Shown here piece by piece: positions 8,528-18,253 of a DNA stretch of 64,000 nucleotides. The notes below the pieces were generated by a model, which worked only from the letters and a program-made list of their open reading frames with translations, made no database searches and was not told the origin of the DNA. Source of the DNA: a bacterium (lineage in GTDB: Bacteria > Bacillota > Clostridia > Lachnospirales > Lachnospiraceae); NCBI GenBank assembly GCA_030524675.1, contig JAUNGE010000006.1, positions 21,430 to 85,429 of the forward strand, written 5' to 3'. The position numbers were made by a program, and so were the translations under genes. Position 1 is the stretch's first letter, and each line of letters starts with the position of its first letter.

Positions 8528-9355
8528 TTAATCTGGCTGCGGCAGAGCATGGCCGAAGGCTCCGTAGTGGGAGCAGCAGTGAGCGGCGTATATGCTGGCT
8601 TCCTGCGCGGCGTCAGCGAGGTCGCCGCCGTTGGAGTGGTAGCGTGCAAGGAATGCTGCGATGTAAGCGTCTCCTGCGCCGAGTGCATCCGTGATCTGAG
8701 CAGGCACACATTCCTGGCGGTGCTCACGGCCTTTCTCGAGCAGATATGAGCCGCGCACGCCCATTGTGACAACGGCTGTGCGGGCACCTGCGTCAATGGC
8801 TGCGCGTGCCAGCGCGCGCACGTCCTCCTCGCTCTTATTTCCGCCGGAGAAGAAGGCAAAGCGGAGCATCGGGCAGATCTGGGCGATGTTGACGCGGTCG
8901 TATTCGCCGGAAAAATCGAGGGACAGAGGGATGCGGCGGCTGATGGCTGGATGATACGGGTCGAGCCAGCTGTGGATGCTGGTGTGCGCTAGGTCCCATT
9001 CCTCCATCATAGCATAGTCCTGCGGCGTCAGGCAGAGCAGCACCTGATACTGTGCGACTTCACGCCCGTTGTTGCCGACGAAATGGCGATCTCCCTGCTC
9101 GTCCAGCTCAATATAATTGCGTGCACTGACACCGTGCATCACACGCACGCGGCTGATATCCACGCCCTCTTCGCGCAGGGCCTGTGCAAAACCGAGACCT
9201 TCGGCGTCATCTGCCAGCACACCGATATAGGCAGCCTCACTGCCGTCGTAGCGCCGTGCTAGGACAGGAACATTGACACTGTTTCCGCCAGGATACAGTT
9301 CGTGGCGCCAGCGGTAGTTGTCAAATACATTGTCACCAATTCCAAGAATTCTCAT
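8528..9355 (-). CDS. frlD: PfkB-family kinase, probable fructoselysine 6-kinase FrlD
   Basis: Ribokinase/PfkB-fold sugar kinase. GGNSVNVPVLARRYG-like substrate loop residues are near 23-38, and the catalytic DALGAGDAY motif is near residue 220, with Asp as base and GAGD as anion hole. The short 275-residue form and its translational coupling to a FrlB-like deglycase identify it as the kinase of Amadori-product breakdown. It would phosphorylate fructoselysine, or a related fructosamine, at C6. Its ATG overlaps the frlB stop (TGATG). The substrate is inferred from the neighbour; a transporter is not encoded here. Confidence 0.82.
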   Translation of the reverse strand: MRILGIGDNVFDNYRWRHELYPGGNSVNVPVLARRYDGSEAAYIGVLADDAEGLGFAQALREEGVDISRVRVMHGVSARNYIELDEQGDRHFVGNNGREVAQYQVLLCLTPQDYAMMEEWDLAHTSIHSWLDPYHPAISRRIPLSLDFSGEYDRVNIAQICPMLRFAFFSGGNKSEEDVRALARAAIDAGARTAVVTMGVRGSYLLEKGREHRQECVPAQITDALGAGDAYIAAFLARYHSNGGDLADAAQEASIYAAHCCSHYGAFGHALPQPD

Positions 9356-10350
9356 CAGTATTTTTCCACCCCCATATAGCGTCTGGACGAAATCGGGTGC
9401 CCGAGCACATAGGACATTTCATCGCAGTACATTGCAGCAAGACGGTTCAGGACCAGTGCCGCTGTGTTGGCACGCAGCCATTCAGGATAAGCGGAAAGGT
9501 CAAGTGCAGCTGCATCCAGCACCGTCAGTTTTTTTGTTTTTCTCTGTAAGAACTTCACAGCGCGCTCCTCGAGCGGGCGTGTGTTTCCCAGTCCCAGAAG
9601 AGCAAACACAGCGGTGGTGTCGTCAACTGCCTCAAATGCACCATGGAAGAATTCGCCTGCGTGAAGCGGAGAGGAGTGCATCCAGAGAGATTCCATTAGA
9701 AGGCAGTTTGTGAGAACGTAGCCGACACAGGAATTCAGGCCTGCAGCGGTGGTGTAGATAATCGGCTCATGGGCATAGCGGGACGCGAAAGTGCGGGCAG
9801 CGGGAAGATATGCTGTGCAGGCTTCGTCAAAGGTGGACTGCAGCCGGAGCATGGCCTCGTTTACTTCCGGCAGGCGGCTGGTATGATTCCATACATCCAA
9901 CAGTGCATAGGTGAGCTTGTAGACTTCTGGGAAGATAGTCAGCACAGCCGGATATGGGTCTGCCGGATTGTCGTAGTAATACATGATAAAATCTACAGCC
10001 TTTTCAATCGCGGAATCTGGGGCAGTCGTGAATGCTGCAGTCATGGCGCCGCGCTCTGCGCAGAGATGAGCCGCTGCGACGGTTTCTGCTGTGCCGCCGC
10101 TCTGAGAGTTGAGAATAACGAGACTTTTTTCTCCGAGACGCATCGGCGGGTCATTGAAAAATTCCGCCGCTGTGTATGTGTTCGTGTTGACTGCTGCTGT
10201 CTCACGCTCTATGATGTATTTGCTTGGGTAGAGTGTAGCCAGGGACCCGCCGCAGGCGACAAAATACACGTTCTCAATGGAACGCTCGGATATGGCACGC
10301 TGAACGGCACGGATTTGTGAGTCAACAAGAGCTATTTTTTCTTCGTGCAT
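9355..10350 (-). CDS. frlB: SIS-domain deglycase, probable fructoselysine-6-phosphate deglycase FrlB
   Basis: A two-SIS-domain isomerase-fold protein of 331 residues, as in FrlB. FVACGGSLATLYPSKYI and NSQSGGTAETVAAAHLC are the two sugar-phosphate binding loops of the first SIS domain; HAGEFFHGAFE and HPISSRRYMG lie in the second. FrlB enzymes split fructoselysine 6-phosphate into lysine and glucose 6-phosphate. The start at 10350 is chosen because AAGGAGG lies just upstream; an in-frame codon nine residues earlier has no ribosome site. It is the first gene of a two-gene operon divergent from a ROK regulator. Confidence 0.85.
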   Translation of the reverse strand: MHEEKIALVDSQIRAVQRAISERSIENVYFVACGGSLATLYPSKYIIERETAAVNTNTYTAAEFFNDPPMRLGEKSLVILNSQSGGTAETVAAAHLCAERGAMTAAFTTAPDSAIEKAVDFIMYYYDNPADPYPAVLTIFPEVYKLTYALLDVWNHTSRLPEVNEAMLRLQSTFDEACTAYLPAARTFASRYAHEPIIYTTAAGLNSCVGYVLTNCLLMESLWMHSSPLHAGEFFHGAFEAVDDTTAVFALLGLGNTRPLEERAVKFLQRKTKKLTVLDAAALDLSAYPEWLRANTAALVLNRLAAMYCDEMSYVLGHPISSRRYMGVEKY

Positions 10351-10411
10351 AAAAAACCTCCTTGAAAATAAAAACATGTTGAGTGATAATCATAAAATAT
10401 ATCGCAAACCG

Positions 10412-10436
10412 AATTATTAAAATAACTTTAATAATT
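10412..10436. promoter_or_regulatory. Palindromic operator between frlB and the ROK regulator
   Basis: AATTATTAAA, five bases, then TTTAATAATT: a perfect 10-bp inverted repeat in the divergent promoter region. AT-rich palindromes of this kind are typical ROK-family operators. Confidence 0.65.
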
Positions 10437-10560
10437 GATGGCTTTACTATATCATGTCTGTATGAAATTTGCAAGAGGAAAAAGGATGCTTTGAGCATAA
10501 CTTTGGGAGGCACAGAGCGCGGATATTCAGGAAGTTGTGGAAATTCAGGAGGAAAATGAC

Positions 10561-11697
10561 ATGGAAAAAGGAAATAAGCGCAGGCTTGTGTTTGAACTGC
10601 TGCGAGAGCGCGCGAAGACAAGCAGGGCAGAGATTGCGCGCGTGACAGGAATGAGCTTTCCCACTGCCATGAAGGTGGTGGAGGAGTTTTTGGAAAAAGG
10701 ACTGCTGGAGGAGCTGGAGGAGCTGGAGCCTGGTGTGGGCGGCGGCAGAAAAGGACATATGCTGCGCTTTGTGCCTGGAGCTTATCGGGCTGTGGGAGTC
10801 GAATGTGAAGGCCAATTTGCCCATGTGGGACTGAGTGATATGGTGGGGAACGTGCTGAAACGCGAGACCATCGAGCTGGGAGAATTTATGCATACCAGAG
10901 ATTTGTCACCGCTCGCGGATGCTGTGAAAAGAATGCAGCAGGCAGCAGGAGATTCTCCGGTTCTCGGCATATGCATTGGATTTCCGGCGAATATGAACCA
11001 GAAGGAATGCGCGGTGGTGAGCTGTCAGACGATGGAAATTGAGACACAGACCCCGTTTGCACAGATATTTCCTACATTCTGCAGTAGTTTGGATTTGCCG
11101 CTGTATGTAGAAAACGACGCCAATGTTGCGTGCGAGGGAGAAGCATTTTTGCGCCGTGAGAGATGCGAATCGAGCGGCAGCGACAATATGCTGTATATAG
11201 CGTTGGGGTCGGGATGCGGTGGCGCAGTGCGCCTGGACGGCAAACTGCGCTGTGGCGCAAGATGCAGCTCCGGCGAGATAGGGGCATTGCTGCTGCATCC
11301 GGCAGAGGGCGCGCCGAAGAGAGAAGAAATGCAGGATACGCTGGAGGGCATGGTGTGTATTCCGGCATTGGAGAGAAAATTTGGCGTGACATTGCGGGAA
11401 GATGTGCCTCTGGAGGAAGAAACGGTGCAGAAATTGTGTGAGTATCTTGCGGCGCCATTGAGTGGGGCCATCTATACAATGGCCATGATGCTGGATATCG
11501 ATCTGTGTGTGCTTTCTGGGATTGTTCCTAGCATTTTGGGACCGCAGCTGTGTGCACAGATTGAAGAAAGACTGAATGGCGCGATGCCAAAAGGTACGGC
11601 TGTGCGTGTGGAGCCTTCTGTGGACCAGGATGCGGGAATCATTGGAGCTGCGGCAACCGTGTTTGCGCACAGCTTGGATGCACTGCTTGGAGGATGA
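10561..11697 (+). CDS. ROK-family transcriptional regulator of the frl locus
   Basis: An N-terminal winged helix-turn-helix (residues 1-65; TSRAEIARVTGMSFPTAMKVV) is fused to a sugar-kinase-like ROK domain. That domain shows VENDANVACEGEA and ALGSGCGGAVRLDGKLRCGARCSSGEIG, the sugar-binding and metal loop. The zinc-binding Cys cluster seen in NagC/Mlc-type ROK regulators is not obvious. Start 10561 has AGGAGG nine bases upstream; an ATG 24 bases earlier lies inside that site. Divergence from frlB across a perfect palindrome suggests it represses frlBD until an Amadori compound or its phosphate binds. Confidence 0.83.
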   Translation: MEKGNKRRLVFELLRERAKTSRAEIARVTGMSFPTAMKVVEEFLEKGLLEELEELEPGVGGGRKGHMLRFVPGAYRAVGVECEGQFAHVGLSDMVGNVLKRETIELGEFMHTRDLSPLADAVKRMQQAAGDSPVLGICIGFPANMNQKECAVVSCQTMEIETQTPFAQIFPTFCSSLDLPLYVENDANVACEGEAFLRRERCESSGSDNMLYIALGSGCGGAVRLDGKLRCGARCSSGEIGALLLHPAEGAPKREEMQDTLEGMVCIPALERKFGVTLREDVPLEEETVQKLCEYLAAPLSGAIYTMAMMLDIDLCVLSGIVPSILGPQLCAQIEERLNGAMPKGTAVRVEPSVDQDAGIIGAAATVFAHSLDALLGG

Positions 11698-11708
11698 GAG
11701 ACAGATAA

Positions 11709-11770
11709 AAAAGACGCTTGTATGACACATTAGGCAATATCAGATGATATCAGACCGTGTCATACAAGCG
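11709..11770 (-). terminator. Terminator of asnS (and possibly of the ROK gene)
   Basis: A 14-bp perfect stem, CGCTTGTATGACAC (11715-11728) with GTGTCATACAAGCG (11757-11770). On the minus strand the stem is followed by TCTTTTTT, so asnS is the main user. Confidence 0.8.
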
Positions 11771-11776
11771 GTAGAT

Positions 11777-13168
11777 TTATAACTCGCAGTTGTTTACAGT
11801 TCTTGGGAATGGGATGACATCGCGGATGTTTGCCATACCAGTCAGGTACATCACACATCTCTCAAAGCCCAGACCGAAACCGGAGTGGCGTGCAGAGCCA
11901 TATTTGCGCAGGTCAAGATAGAAGCTGTAGTCTTCTGGCTTTAAGCCCAACTCATGCATGCGGCCCAGAAGTTTGTCATAATCATCCTCTCTCTGACTTC
12001 CGCCAATAATTTCACCGATGCCTGGAACGAGACAATCCATAGCAGCGACAGTCTTGTTGTCTGGGTTCATCTTCATGTAGAATGCCTTGATTTCCTTCGG
12101 ATAATCGGTCACAAATACTGGTTTCTTGAAAATCTGCTCTGTCAGGTAGCGCTCATGTTCTGTCTGCAGGTCGCATCCCCAGAATACCTTGTAATCAAAC
12201 TCATCGTTGTGCTTCTCCAGAAGTTCAATCGCTTCTGTGTAAGTAACATGGCCGAAATCAGAGTTCAGTACATGGTTCAGGCGGTTTAACAGGTCTTTAT
12301 CTACGAACTGATTTAAGAACTTCATCTCTTCTGGTGCATGCTCTAACACATACTGGATGATGTATTTTAACATGCCCTCAGCCAGGGCCATGTTGTCCTC
12401 CAGGTCAGCAAATACGATTTCTGGCTCAATCATCCAGAATTCTGCCGCATGGCGGGTGGTGTTGGAGTTCTCAGCGCGGAAGGTCGGTCCGAAGGTGTAG
12501 ATATTGCGGAATGCCATCGCATAGGTCTCACCATTTAACTGGCCGCTCACAGTGAGGTTGGTTGGCTTGCCAAAGAAATCCTCAGCATAGTTCACAGAGC
12601 CGTCCGGATTTTTTGGAATATTGTTCAAATCCATAGTCGTTACCTGGAACATTTCGCCGGCGCCTTCACAGTCGCTTCCTGTGATAAGAGGAGTGTGTAC
12701 ATACACAAAATCGCGCTCCTGGAAGTACTGGTGAATCGCATAGGCAATCAGGGAACGCACGCGGAATACAGCCTGGAAGGTGTTGGTGCGCGGACGCAGA
12801 TGAGCGATGGTGCGCAGATATTCAAAGCTGTGGCGTTTCTTTTGAAGCGGATAGTCCGGAGAGGAAGCGCCCTCAACGGTAATTTCAGATGCCTGAATCT
12901 CAAATGGCTGTTTTGCCTGCGGAGTCGCAACAAGTGTACCTTTTACGATGATAGCTGCGCCTACGTTTAATTTGGAGATATTCTCAAAGTTTTCCATGGT
13001 GTCATGGTAAACGACCTGCAAAGTCTCAAAGTATGAGCCATCGCTGACTACAATAAAGCCGAACGATTTGGAGTCGCGGATGCTTCGGATCCATCCGCCG
13101 ATAGTGATTTCCTTGTCCAGATAGGTTTCTCTGGAACGGTAGATTTCTCTTACGGTTGTCAAGTTCAT
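11777..13168 (-). CDS. asnS: Asparaginyl-tRNA synthetase
   Basis: Class IIb synthetase charging tRNA-Asn. An OB-fold anticodon-binding domain is at residues 15-110 ([25 protein letters not shown]). The catalytic domain has motif 2 [22 protein letters not shown] and motif 3 [14 protein letters not shown] short insertion [24 protein letters not shown] is typical of bacterial AsnRS and separates it from AspRS. The 463 residues are the normal size. AAGGAG precedes the start. Convergent with the ROK gene, divergent from glgC. Confidence 0.95.
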   Translation of the reverse strand: MNLTTVREIYRSRETYLDKEITIGGWIRSIRDSKSFGFIVVSDGSYFETLQVVYHDTMENFENISKLNVGAAIIVKGTLVATPQAKQPFEIQASEITVEGASSPDYPLQKKRHSFEYLRTIAHLRPRTNTFQAVFRVRSLIAYAIHQYFQERDFVYVHTPLITGSDCEGAGEMFQVTTMDLNNIPKNPDGSVNYAEDFFGKPTNLTVSGQLNGETYAMAFRNIYTFGPTFRAENSNTTRHAAEFWMIEPEIVFADLEDNMALAEGMLKYIIQYVLEHAPEEMKFLNQFVDKDLLNRLNHVLNSDFGHVTYTEAIELLEKHNDEFDYKVFWGCDLQTEHERYLTEQIFKKPVFVTDYPKEIKAFYMKMNPDNKTVAAMDCLVPGIGEIIGGSQREDDYDKLLGRMHELGLKPEDYSFYLDLRKYGSARHSGFGLGFERCVMYLTGMANIRDVIPFPRTVNNCEL

Positions 13169-13262
13169 AGCGGTTCTCCTTTATACATGTTTATCAATGA
13201 TTAAAAAAATCAAGGCTGCAAATCAAGTGCGGTATAATCCTGCGCAAGATGATATGGAGCTT

Positions 13263-13291
13263 ATTATACTTGATTTTTCCGGCGGATTCAA
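13263..13291 (-). promoter_or_regulatory. Sigma-A promoter of asnS
   Basis: Read on the minus strand: TTGAAT (13291-13286), a 17-base spacer and TATAAT (13268-13263). No T-box leader is visible in the roughly 90-base 5' region. Confidence 0.65.
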
Positions 13292-13530
13292 GGGGATTCG
13301 GGGAACATGGTGAGAGAAAATGAGAGAAAGTGAGAGAAGGGAGAGGGCAAGGGAAAGAAATGGGAGAAAGCGAAAGAAGTGAGAGAGCAAGCAGGAAAAA
13401 ATAAGAAAGAAAATAGAGACAGAAAAGAAAGGCAGAATGCGGGCAAAATAAGGATATTGAGGGAAAAATAGGGGGAATTGGGAAATGTCGGAAATTGTAC
13501 AAAAAAGTTGAAAACTATGTTAAAATTTTA
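13292..13530. other. Purine-rich gene-free spacer between asnS and glgC
   Basis: The plus strand is almost only A and G for about 200 bases (runs of GAGAGAAA and GGGAGA). I see no gene, hairpin or known element in it. Similar purine-rich spacers precede murC (2300-2400, 2590-2690), dnaI (5985-6065) and mfd (18830-18975). Confidence 0.6.
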
Positions 13531-13559
13531 TTCACTATTTACAAAAAGTATGTTATAAT
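13531..13559 (+). promoter_or_regulatory. Promoter of glgC-glgD
   Basis: Extended -10 TGT-TATAAT (hexamer 13554-13559) with a weak -35 TTCACT (13531-13536) at 17 bases. Confidence 0.6.
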
Positions 13560-13601
13560 GAAACACACATGAAAAATACTAACATCAAGGGGTGAGATAA
13601 C

Positions 13602-14876
13602 GTGATTAAAAAGGAAATGATTGCAATGCTGCTTGCCGGAGGGCAAGGAAGCCGTCTTGGCGTTCTGACCCAGAAAGTCGCTAAACCGGCCGTATCTTTT
13701 GGAGGAAAATACCGTATCATAGATTTTCCATTGAGTAACTGTATCAATTCTGGCGTAGATACTGTAGGCGTCCTGACGCAGTATCAGCCATTGCGTTTAA
13801 ATACCCATATCGGAATTGGTATTCCGTGGGATTTGGACCGTAATGTCGGCGGTGTGACTGTACTTCCGCCATATGAGAAGAGCAAAGGCAGTGACTGGTA
13901 TACAGGTACTGCAAATGCGATTTATCAGAATCTGGAATATATGGAAACATACAATCCAGAGTATGTTCTGATTCTTTCCGGCGATCATATTTACAAGATG
14001 GATTATGAAGTGATGCTGGACTACCATAAGGCAAACAATGCAGACTTGACAATCGCAGCGATGCCTGTACCGATCGAGGAGGCAAGCCGTTTCGGTGTCG
14101 TAATCACGGACGAAAATAACCGCATTACAGAATTTGAGGAGAAACCGGCACATCCGAGAAGCAATCTGGCTTCCATGGGTATCTATATTTTCAGCTGGAA
14201 AGTGCTGAGGGAAGCACTGGTACAGCTGTCTGACCAGCCAGGATGTGACTTTGGAAAGCATATTATTCCATATATTCACAGCAAGGGAGACAGAATTTTT
14301 GCTTACGAGTATAATGGATACTGGAAAGATGTTGGTACATTGGGTTCCTACTGGGAAGCCAATATGGAGTTAATCGATATTATTCCTGAGTTTAATCTGT
14401 ATGAAGAGTACTGGAAGATTTATACAAAAGCAGATAATATTCAGCCGCAGTATATTTCCGAGGATGCAAAGATTGAGAGAAGCGTAATCGGTGAGGGCAC
14501 AGAAGTTTACGGACAGGTTATCAATTCTGTCATCGGCGCCGGTGTCACCATCGCAGAAGGCGCGATTGTGAAGGATTCCATCATCATGAAAGATTCCTCC
14601 GTCGGCGCCGGAACATACGTGGAGAAAGCGATTATTGCTGAGGATGTCACCATCGGCGCGAACGCAGTCGTTGGTACCGGCGAATATGCTCCAAGCAAGT
14701 ACGACCCGAAAGTATACCAGTTTGACCTGGTGACAGTCGGTGAACACAGTGTGATTCCAGATAATGTGAAGATTGGACGGAATACAGCGATTGTCGGCAA
14801 TACCGTGCCGGAGGATTATCCAGGCGGTGAGCTGGCGAGCGGAGACTACATTGTAAAGGCAGGTGGAGCGAAATGA
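13602..14876 (+). CDS. glgC: Glucose-1-phosphate adenylyltransferase, catalytic subunit
   Basis: Makes ADP-glucose, the committed step of glycogen synthesis. The nucleotidyltransferase signature [14 protein letters not shown] is at residues 8-22, followed by [24 protein letters not shown] is the metal and ATP site. The C-terminus is a left-handed beta-helix with hexapeptide repeats (near residues 290-380). The 424-residue length is normal. GTG start with AAGGGGTGAG upstream. Overlaps glgD by four bases; the pair forms the GlgC/GlgD hetero-oligomer of Firmicutes. No glgA or glgB is present in this window. Confidence 0.93.
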   Translation: MIKKEMIAMLLAGGQGSRLGVLTQKVAKPAVSFGGKYRIIDFPLSNCINSGVDTVGVLTQYQPLRLNTHIGIGIPWDLDRNVGGVTVLPPYEKSKGSDWYTGTANAIYQNLEYMETYNPEYVLILSGDHIYKMDYEVMLDYHKANNADLTIAAMPVPIEEASRFGVVITDENNRITEFEEKPAHPRSNLASMGIYIFSWKVLREALVQLSDQPGCDFGKHIIPYIHSKGDRIFAYEYNGYWKDVGTLGSYWEANMELIDIIPEFNLYEEYWKIYTKADNIQPQYISEDAKIERSVIGEGTEVYGQVINSVIGAGVTIAEGAIVKDSIIMKDSSVGAGTYVEKAIIAEDVTIGANAVVGTGEYAPSKYDPKVYQFDLVTVGEHSVIPDNVKIGRNTAIVGNTVPEDYPGGELASGDYIVKAGGAK

Positions 14877-15994
14877 GAGCAATAGGTATTATTTTAGCGG
14901 GCGGCAACAGCAAGCGCATGAGAGAACTGTCCAATAAGAGAGCGATTTCTGCTATGCCGATGGCAGGAAATTACCGCAGCATCGACTTTGCACTGAGCAG
15001 CATGAGCAACTCTCATATTCAGAGTGTGGCTGTTTTCACGCAGTACAATTCCCGCTCTTTAAATGAGCATTTGAGTTCTTCAAAGTGGTGGGATTTCGGA
15101 AGAAAGCAGGGAGGTCTCTATGTATTCACTCCCACAATCACCGCAGAGAGCAACGACTGGTACCGCGGCACTGCAGACGCTCTGTATCAGAACCTGACTT
15201 TCTTAAAGAACAGCCATGAGCCGTATGTTGTGATTGCAGCAGGCGACGGCATCTATAAACTGGATTTCAACAAAGTTTTGGAATATCACATTGAAAAGAA
15301 GGCAGATATCACCGTTGTCTGCAAGGATATGGACCCGAGTGTGGATGTGACTCGTTTTGGTCTGGTTCGCACGAACGACGACGGACGTATCATCGAGTTT
15401 GAGGAGAAACCGATGGTTGCTACCTCCAACACGATTTCCTGCGGTATCTATGTCATCCGCAGACGCCAGCTGATTGAGCTGATTGAGCGCTGCGCAGCTG
15501 AGGACCGCTACGATTTTGTTCGCGATATTCTGGTTCGCTATAAGAACTTAAAGAGAATTTATGCATATAAGATGGACACCTACTGGGCAAACATCGCATC
15601 GGTAGAAGCATATTACAATACCAACATGGATTTTCTGAAGCCAGAAGTGAGAAATTATTTCTTCAGACAGTATCCGGATATCTATTCCAAGGTGGACGAT
15701 CTGCCTCCGGCAAAATACAATCCAGGTGCGATTGTGAAGAACAGTCTGGTTTCCAGCGGTTGTATCATCAATGGTACAGTAGAGAACTCTGTTTTGTTTA
15801 AAAAGGCTTATGTCGGCAATAATTGTATTATTAAAAACTCCATCATTTTAAATGATGTATATATTGGCGATAATACAGTCATTGAGAACTGTGTTGTAGA
15901 GAGCAGAGATACCATTCGTGCAAATACTACGTATATCGGCGAGCCGAATCATATCAAGATAGTAGTAGAGAAGAATGATAGATATACATTGTAA
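14873..15994 (+). CDS. glgD: GlgD, regulatory subunit of ADP-glucose pyrophosphorylase
   Basis: A GlgC paralogue of 373 residues. The N-terminal loop is altered to [22 protein letters not shown], keeping GG but with changes around the usual catalytic residues. A shortened hexapeptide-repeat C-terminus follows. Firmicutes GlgD is poorly active alone and raises GlgC activity. ATGA overlap with glgC indicates coupled translation. Confidence 0.92.
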   Translation: MRAIGIILAGGNSKRMRELSNKRAISAMPMAGNYRSIDFALSSMSNSHIQSVAVFTQYNSRSLNEHLSSSKWWDFGRKQGGLYVFTPTITAESNDWYRGTADALYQNLTFLKNSHEPYVVIAAGDGIYKLDFNKVLEYHIEKKADITVVCKDMDPSVDVTRFGLVRTNDDGRIIEFEEKPMVATSNTISCGIYVIRRRQLIELIERCAAEDRYDFVRDILVRYKNLKRIYAYKMDTYWANIASVEAYYNTNMDFLKPEVRNYFFRQYPDIYSKVDDLPPAKYNPGAIVKNSLVSSGCIINGTVENSVLFKKAYVGNNCIIKNSIILNDVYIGDNTVIENCVVESRDTIRANTTYIGEPNHIKIVVEKNDRYTL

Positions 15995-16017
15995 GAAATT
16001 GGGGAGGGTTAAGGGAT

Positions 16018-16290
16018 ATGCAGATTACAGATGTGAGAGTGAGACGAATTGAGAAGGAAGGAAAAATGAAGGCGATTGTTTCCATTACACTGGATAATGA
16101 ATTTGTCATTCATGATATCAAAGTCATCGAAGGGGAGAAGGGACTTTTCATCGCAATGCCGAGCAGAAAAGCCGCTGATGGCGAGTATCGTGATATCGCT
16201 CATCCAATCAATTCTGACACGCGTGATATGATTCAGACTGTGATTTTAAATAAATACGAGACGACGGCTTTAGAAGCATTGGAAGCATAA
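16018..16290 (+). CDS. spoVG: SpoVG, septation/regulatory RNA- and DNA-binding protein
   Basis: A small 90-residue protein with the characteristic [20 protein letters not shown] start and [20 protein letters not shown] core. In Bacillus SpoVG affects septation, sporulation and, elsewhere, gene expression by binding nucleic acid. GGAGGG precedes the ATG. It follows glgD by 23 bases and is ended by the hairpin at 16312-16364. In Bacillus spoVG also lies close to prs-pth-mfd-spoVT, an order partly kept here. Confidence 0.95.
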   Translation: MQITDVRVRRIEKEGKMKAIVSITLDNEFVIHDIKVIEGEKGLFIAMPSRKAADGEYRDIAHPINSDTRDMIQTVILNKYETTALEALEA

Positions 16291-16311
16291 GAAGGAAACA
16301 GGAAATAACAA

Positions 16312-16366
16312 TCGACAGATACCTTCGCGGGCCAGACGAGCCTGCTGAGGCATCTGTCGATTTTCA
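16312..16366 (+). terminator. Intrinsic terminator after spoVG
   Basis: TCGACAGATACCT pairs with AGGCATCTGTCGA, one mismatch, followed by TTTTC. Confidence 0.75.
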
Positions 16367-16448
16367 TATGTGCCGATGTCTGCTCCGGCGGGTATGCATA
16401 TTTTTTGATACAAGGAGACAAAAAAGAGACGAAAAGGAGAAAAATAGT

Positions 16449-17954
16449 ATGTCAAGTACAATATTTTCATTGATTCCACCGATTGTGGCGATTGCACTTG
16501 CATTGATTACAAAGGAAGTGTATCTGTCCTTACTGATTGGTATTTTGTCAGGCGCGCTGCTGTTTACGGGCGGAAATCCGCTGTTCGCTGTGGAGGAGAC
16601 GCTTGGAATCATGGCAGTAAAAATCGGCGATAATGCAAATATCCTGCTGTTTTTAGCATTTTTGGGAATTCTGGTGGCGCTTATCACAAAATCCGGAGCA
16701 TCCGGCGCATATGGCGACTGGGCATCAAAGTCTATCAAGAGCAAGCGCGGCGCGCTGCTTGCGACAGCTGCTCTGGGAACGGTGATTTTTGTGGACGATT
16801 ATTTTAACTGCCTTACCGTGGGAACGGTTATGCGTCCAGTGACGGACAAATACAAAATCAGCCGTGCAAAGCTGGCCTATGTCATTGATGCGACGGCGGC
16901 GCCAATCTGCATCATTGCACCGATCTCGAGCTGGGCGGCTGCGGTTGGCTCCTCTTTGCCGGAAAATTCTGGCGTGGATGGATTTTCACTGTTTTTGAGA
17001 ACCATTCCATTCAACTTATATGCACTTTTGACACTGGTTTTTATGGTCTTTCTGATTGTGACACAGATTGATTTTGGTGCAATGAAGAGCTACAATGAGC
17101 GCGTTGCGAGAAAGGGCGAGGAGACCATGGATGCGGACAATCCTCTGCCATCCGGCGGACGCGGCAAGGTGATGGACCTGATTCTTCCGATTGTTGTCCT
17201 GATTGTTCTTTGTATCTGTGCGATGCTCTACACAGGCGGTATTTTGGACGGTGTGAATCTGATTGATGCGTTTGCAGGCTGTGATGCGGCGAGAAGTCTG
17301 GCGCTGGGCTCTTTCTTTGCGCTAGTATTTACGTTTGCACAGTATATGATTCGCAGAGTGCTGACATTCAATGAGTTCTGTGAGTGTTTTACTGTGGGTG
17401 TCAAGGCCATGATTCCGGCGATTATGATTCTCTGTCTGGCGTGGACCTTGTCGGGTATCTGCAGTGCGGATTACCTGGATATCGGCGGATATGTCGGTGC
17501 TGTGGTTGGCGGAAGTGCTCTGGTGCTTTCTCTGCTTCCGTGCATTTTCTTCCTGGTGGCTCTGGGATTGGCATTCTCCACAGGTACTTCCTGGGGAACA
17601 TTTGGTATTTTGATTCCGATTGCCATGGCGATCACTGGAATAGAAGATATCAATATGCTGGCAATCACAATCGCTTCCATTCTAGCGGGCGCGGTGTGCG
17701 GTGACCATATTTCTCCGATTTCGGATACCACCATTCTGGCAAGCGCTGGTGCGCAGTGTAAACATCTGAACCATGTTTCCACGCAGATTCCCTATGCGAT
17801 GGTTGTGGCGGCCTGCTGCGTGACGGGATATCTGGTAGCAGGTATTACGAGGAATGGATGGCTGGGACTGGCAGTTGGTTTTGTTGTCCTGATGCTGATT
17901 CTCGCAGTGATTTTGAAGAAGGAGAAGAGCAGGGCTGCGAAAATAAGGCGATAG
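16449..17954 (+). CDS. NhaC-family Na+/H+ antiporter
   Basis: A 501-residue membrane protein with about 11-12 hydrophobic segments. Family marks are VFVDDYFNCLTVGTVMRPVTDKYKIS-type residues near 115-140, ICIIAPISSWAAAVG, and FSTGTSWGTFGILIPIA plus CGDHISPISDTTILAS, where conserved polar and acidic residues line the ion path. It would exchange Na+ for H+, though NhaC relatives also move malate/lactate or amino acids, so the substrate is uncertain. ATG 16449 follows AGGAGA; the upstream open frame has no ribosome site. Ended by a palindromic repeat and a terminator. Confidence 0.85.
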   Translation: MSSTIFSLIPPIVAIALALITKEVYLSLLIGILSGALLFTGGNPLFAVEETLGIMAVKIGDNANILLFLAFLGILVALITKSGASGAYGDWASKSIKSKRGALLATAALGTVIFVDDYFNCLTVGTVMRPVTDKYKISRAKLAYVIDATAAPICIIAPISSWAAAVGSSLPENSGVDGFSLFLRTIPFNLYALLTLVFMVFLIVTQIDFGAMKSYNERVARKGEETMDADNPLPSGGRGKVMDLILPIVVLIVLCICAMLYTGGILDGVNLIDAFAGCDAARSLALGSFFALVFTFAQYMIRRVLTFNEFCECFTVGVKAMIPAIMILCLAWTLSGICSADYLDIGGYVGAVVGGSALVLSLLPCIFFLVALGLAFSTGTSWGTFGILIPIAMAITGIEDINMLAITIASILAGAVCGDHISPISDTTILASAGAQCKHLNHVSTQIPYAMVVAACCVTGYLVAGITRNGWLGLAVGFVVLMLILAVILKKEKSRAAKIRR

Positions 17955-17978
17955 GAATGTCTATTATAAAGCAATGAA

Positions 17979-18018
17979 GTGATACCAAGGTCAAAATACC
18001 TTTTGACCCCAACATCAT
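17979..18018. repeat. Palindromic intergenic element, 40-bp copy
   Basis: Begins GTGATACCAAGGTCAAAA and ends TTTTGACCCCAACATCAT around a TACC loop. Thirty bases are identical, inverted, to the left end of the element at 55144-55403. Lies directly behind the antiporter gene. Confidence 0.65.
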
Positions 18019-18035
18019 GAAGTGAGAAGGATGAG

Positions 18036-18089
18036 AAAGATGCTGTAAAGCAAAACGCCTGCGGCGGGGTGCATTGCAGCATCTTTTTT
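18036..18089 (+). terminator. Intrinsic terminator after the antiporter gene
   Basis: AAAGATGCTG (18036-18045) pairs with CAGCATCTTT (18077-18086), leading into a T run. Confidence 0.75.
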
Positions 18090-18138
18090 GCGCAGAAATG
18101 TGGCGGTGCTTGCAGTATTCGTAAAGTGGGGAAAGGGC

Positions 18139-18167
18139 TTGTCAAGTTGAATGAGGTTTCGTATAAT
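18139..18167 (+). promoter_or_regulatory. Sigma-A promoter of pth-mfd
   Basis: TTGTCA (18139-18144), 17 bases, TATAAT (18162-18167). Confidence 0.7.
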
Positions 18168-18253
18168 GGAGTGAGCTGAAAAATTTTATGGTGACAGGTT
18201 ATGTGAAAAGCATGGTTTGCCGCTGGATTTTTGTCATGAATGGAGATAAAGTG

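Noticed and set aside
13169..13262. T-box leader in front of asnS
   Set aside because: The predicted 5' region is only about 90 bases and shows neither the T-box sequence nor a terminator/antiterminator pair.
16368..16448. N-terminal extension of the NhaC antiporter
   Set aside because: The codons cover the region after the spoVG terminator, encode a Cys/Arg-rich stretch, and a proper ribosome site precedes ATG 16449.
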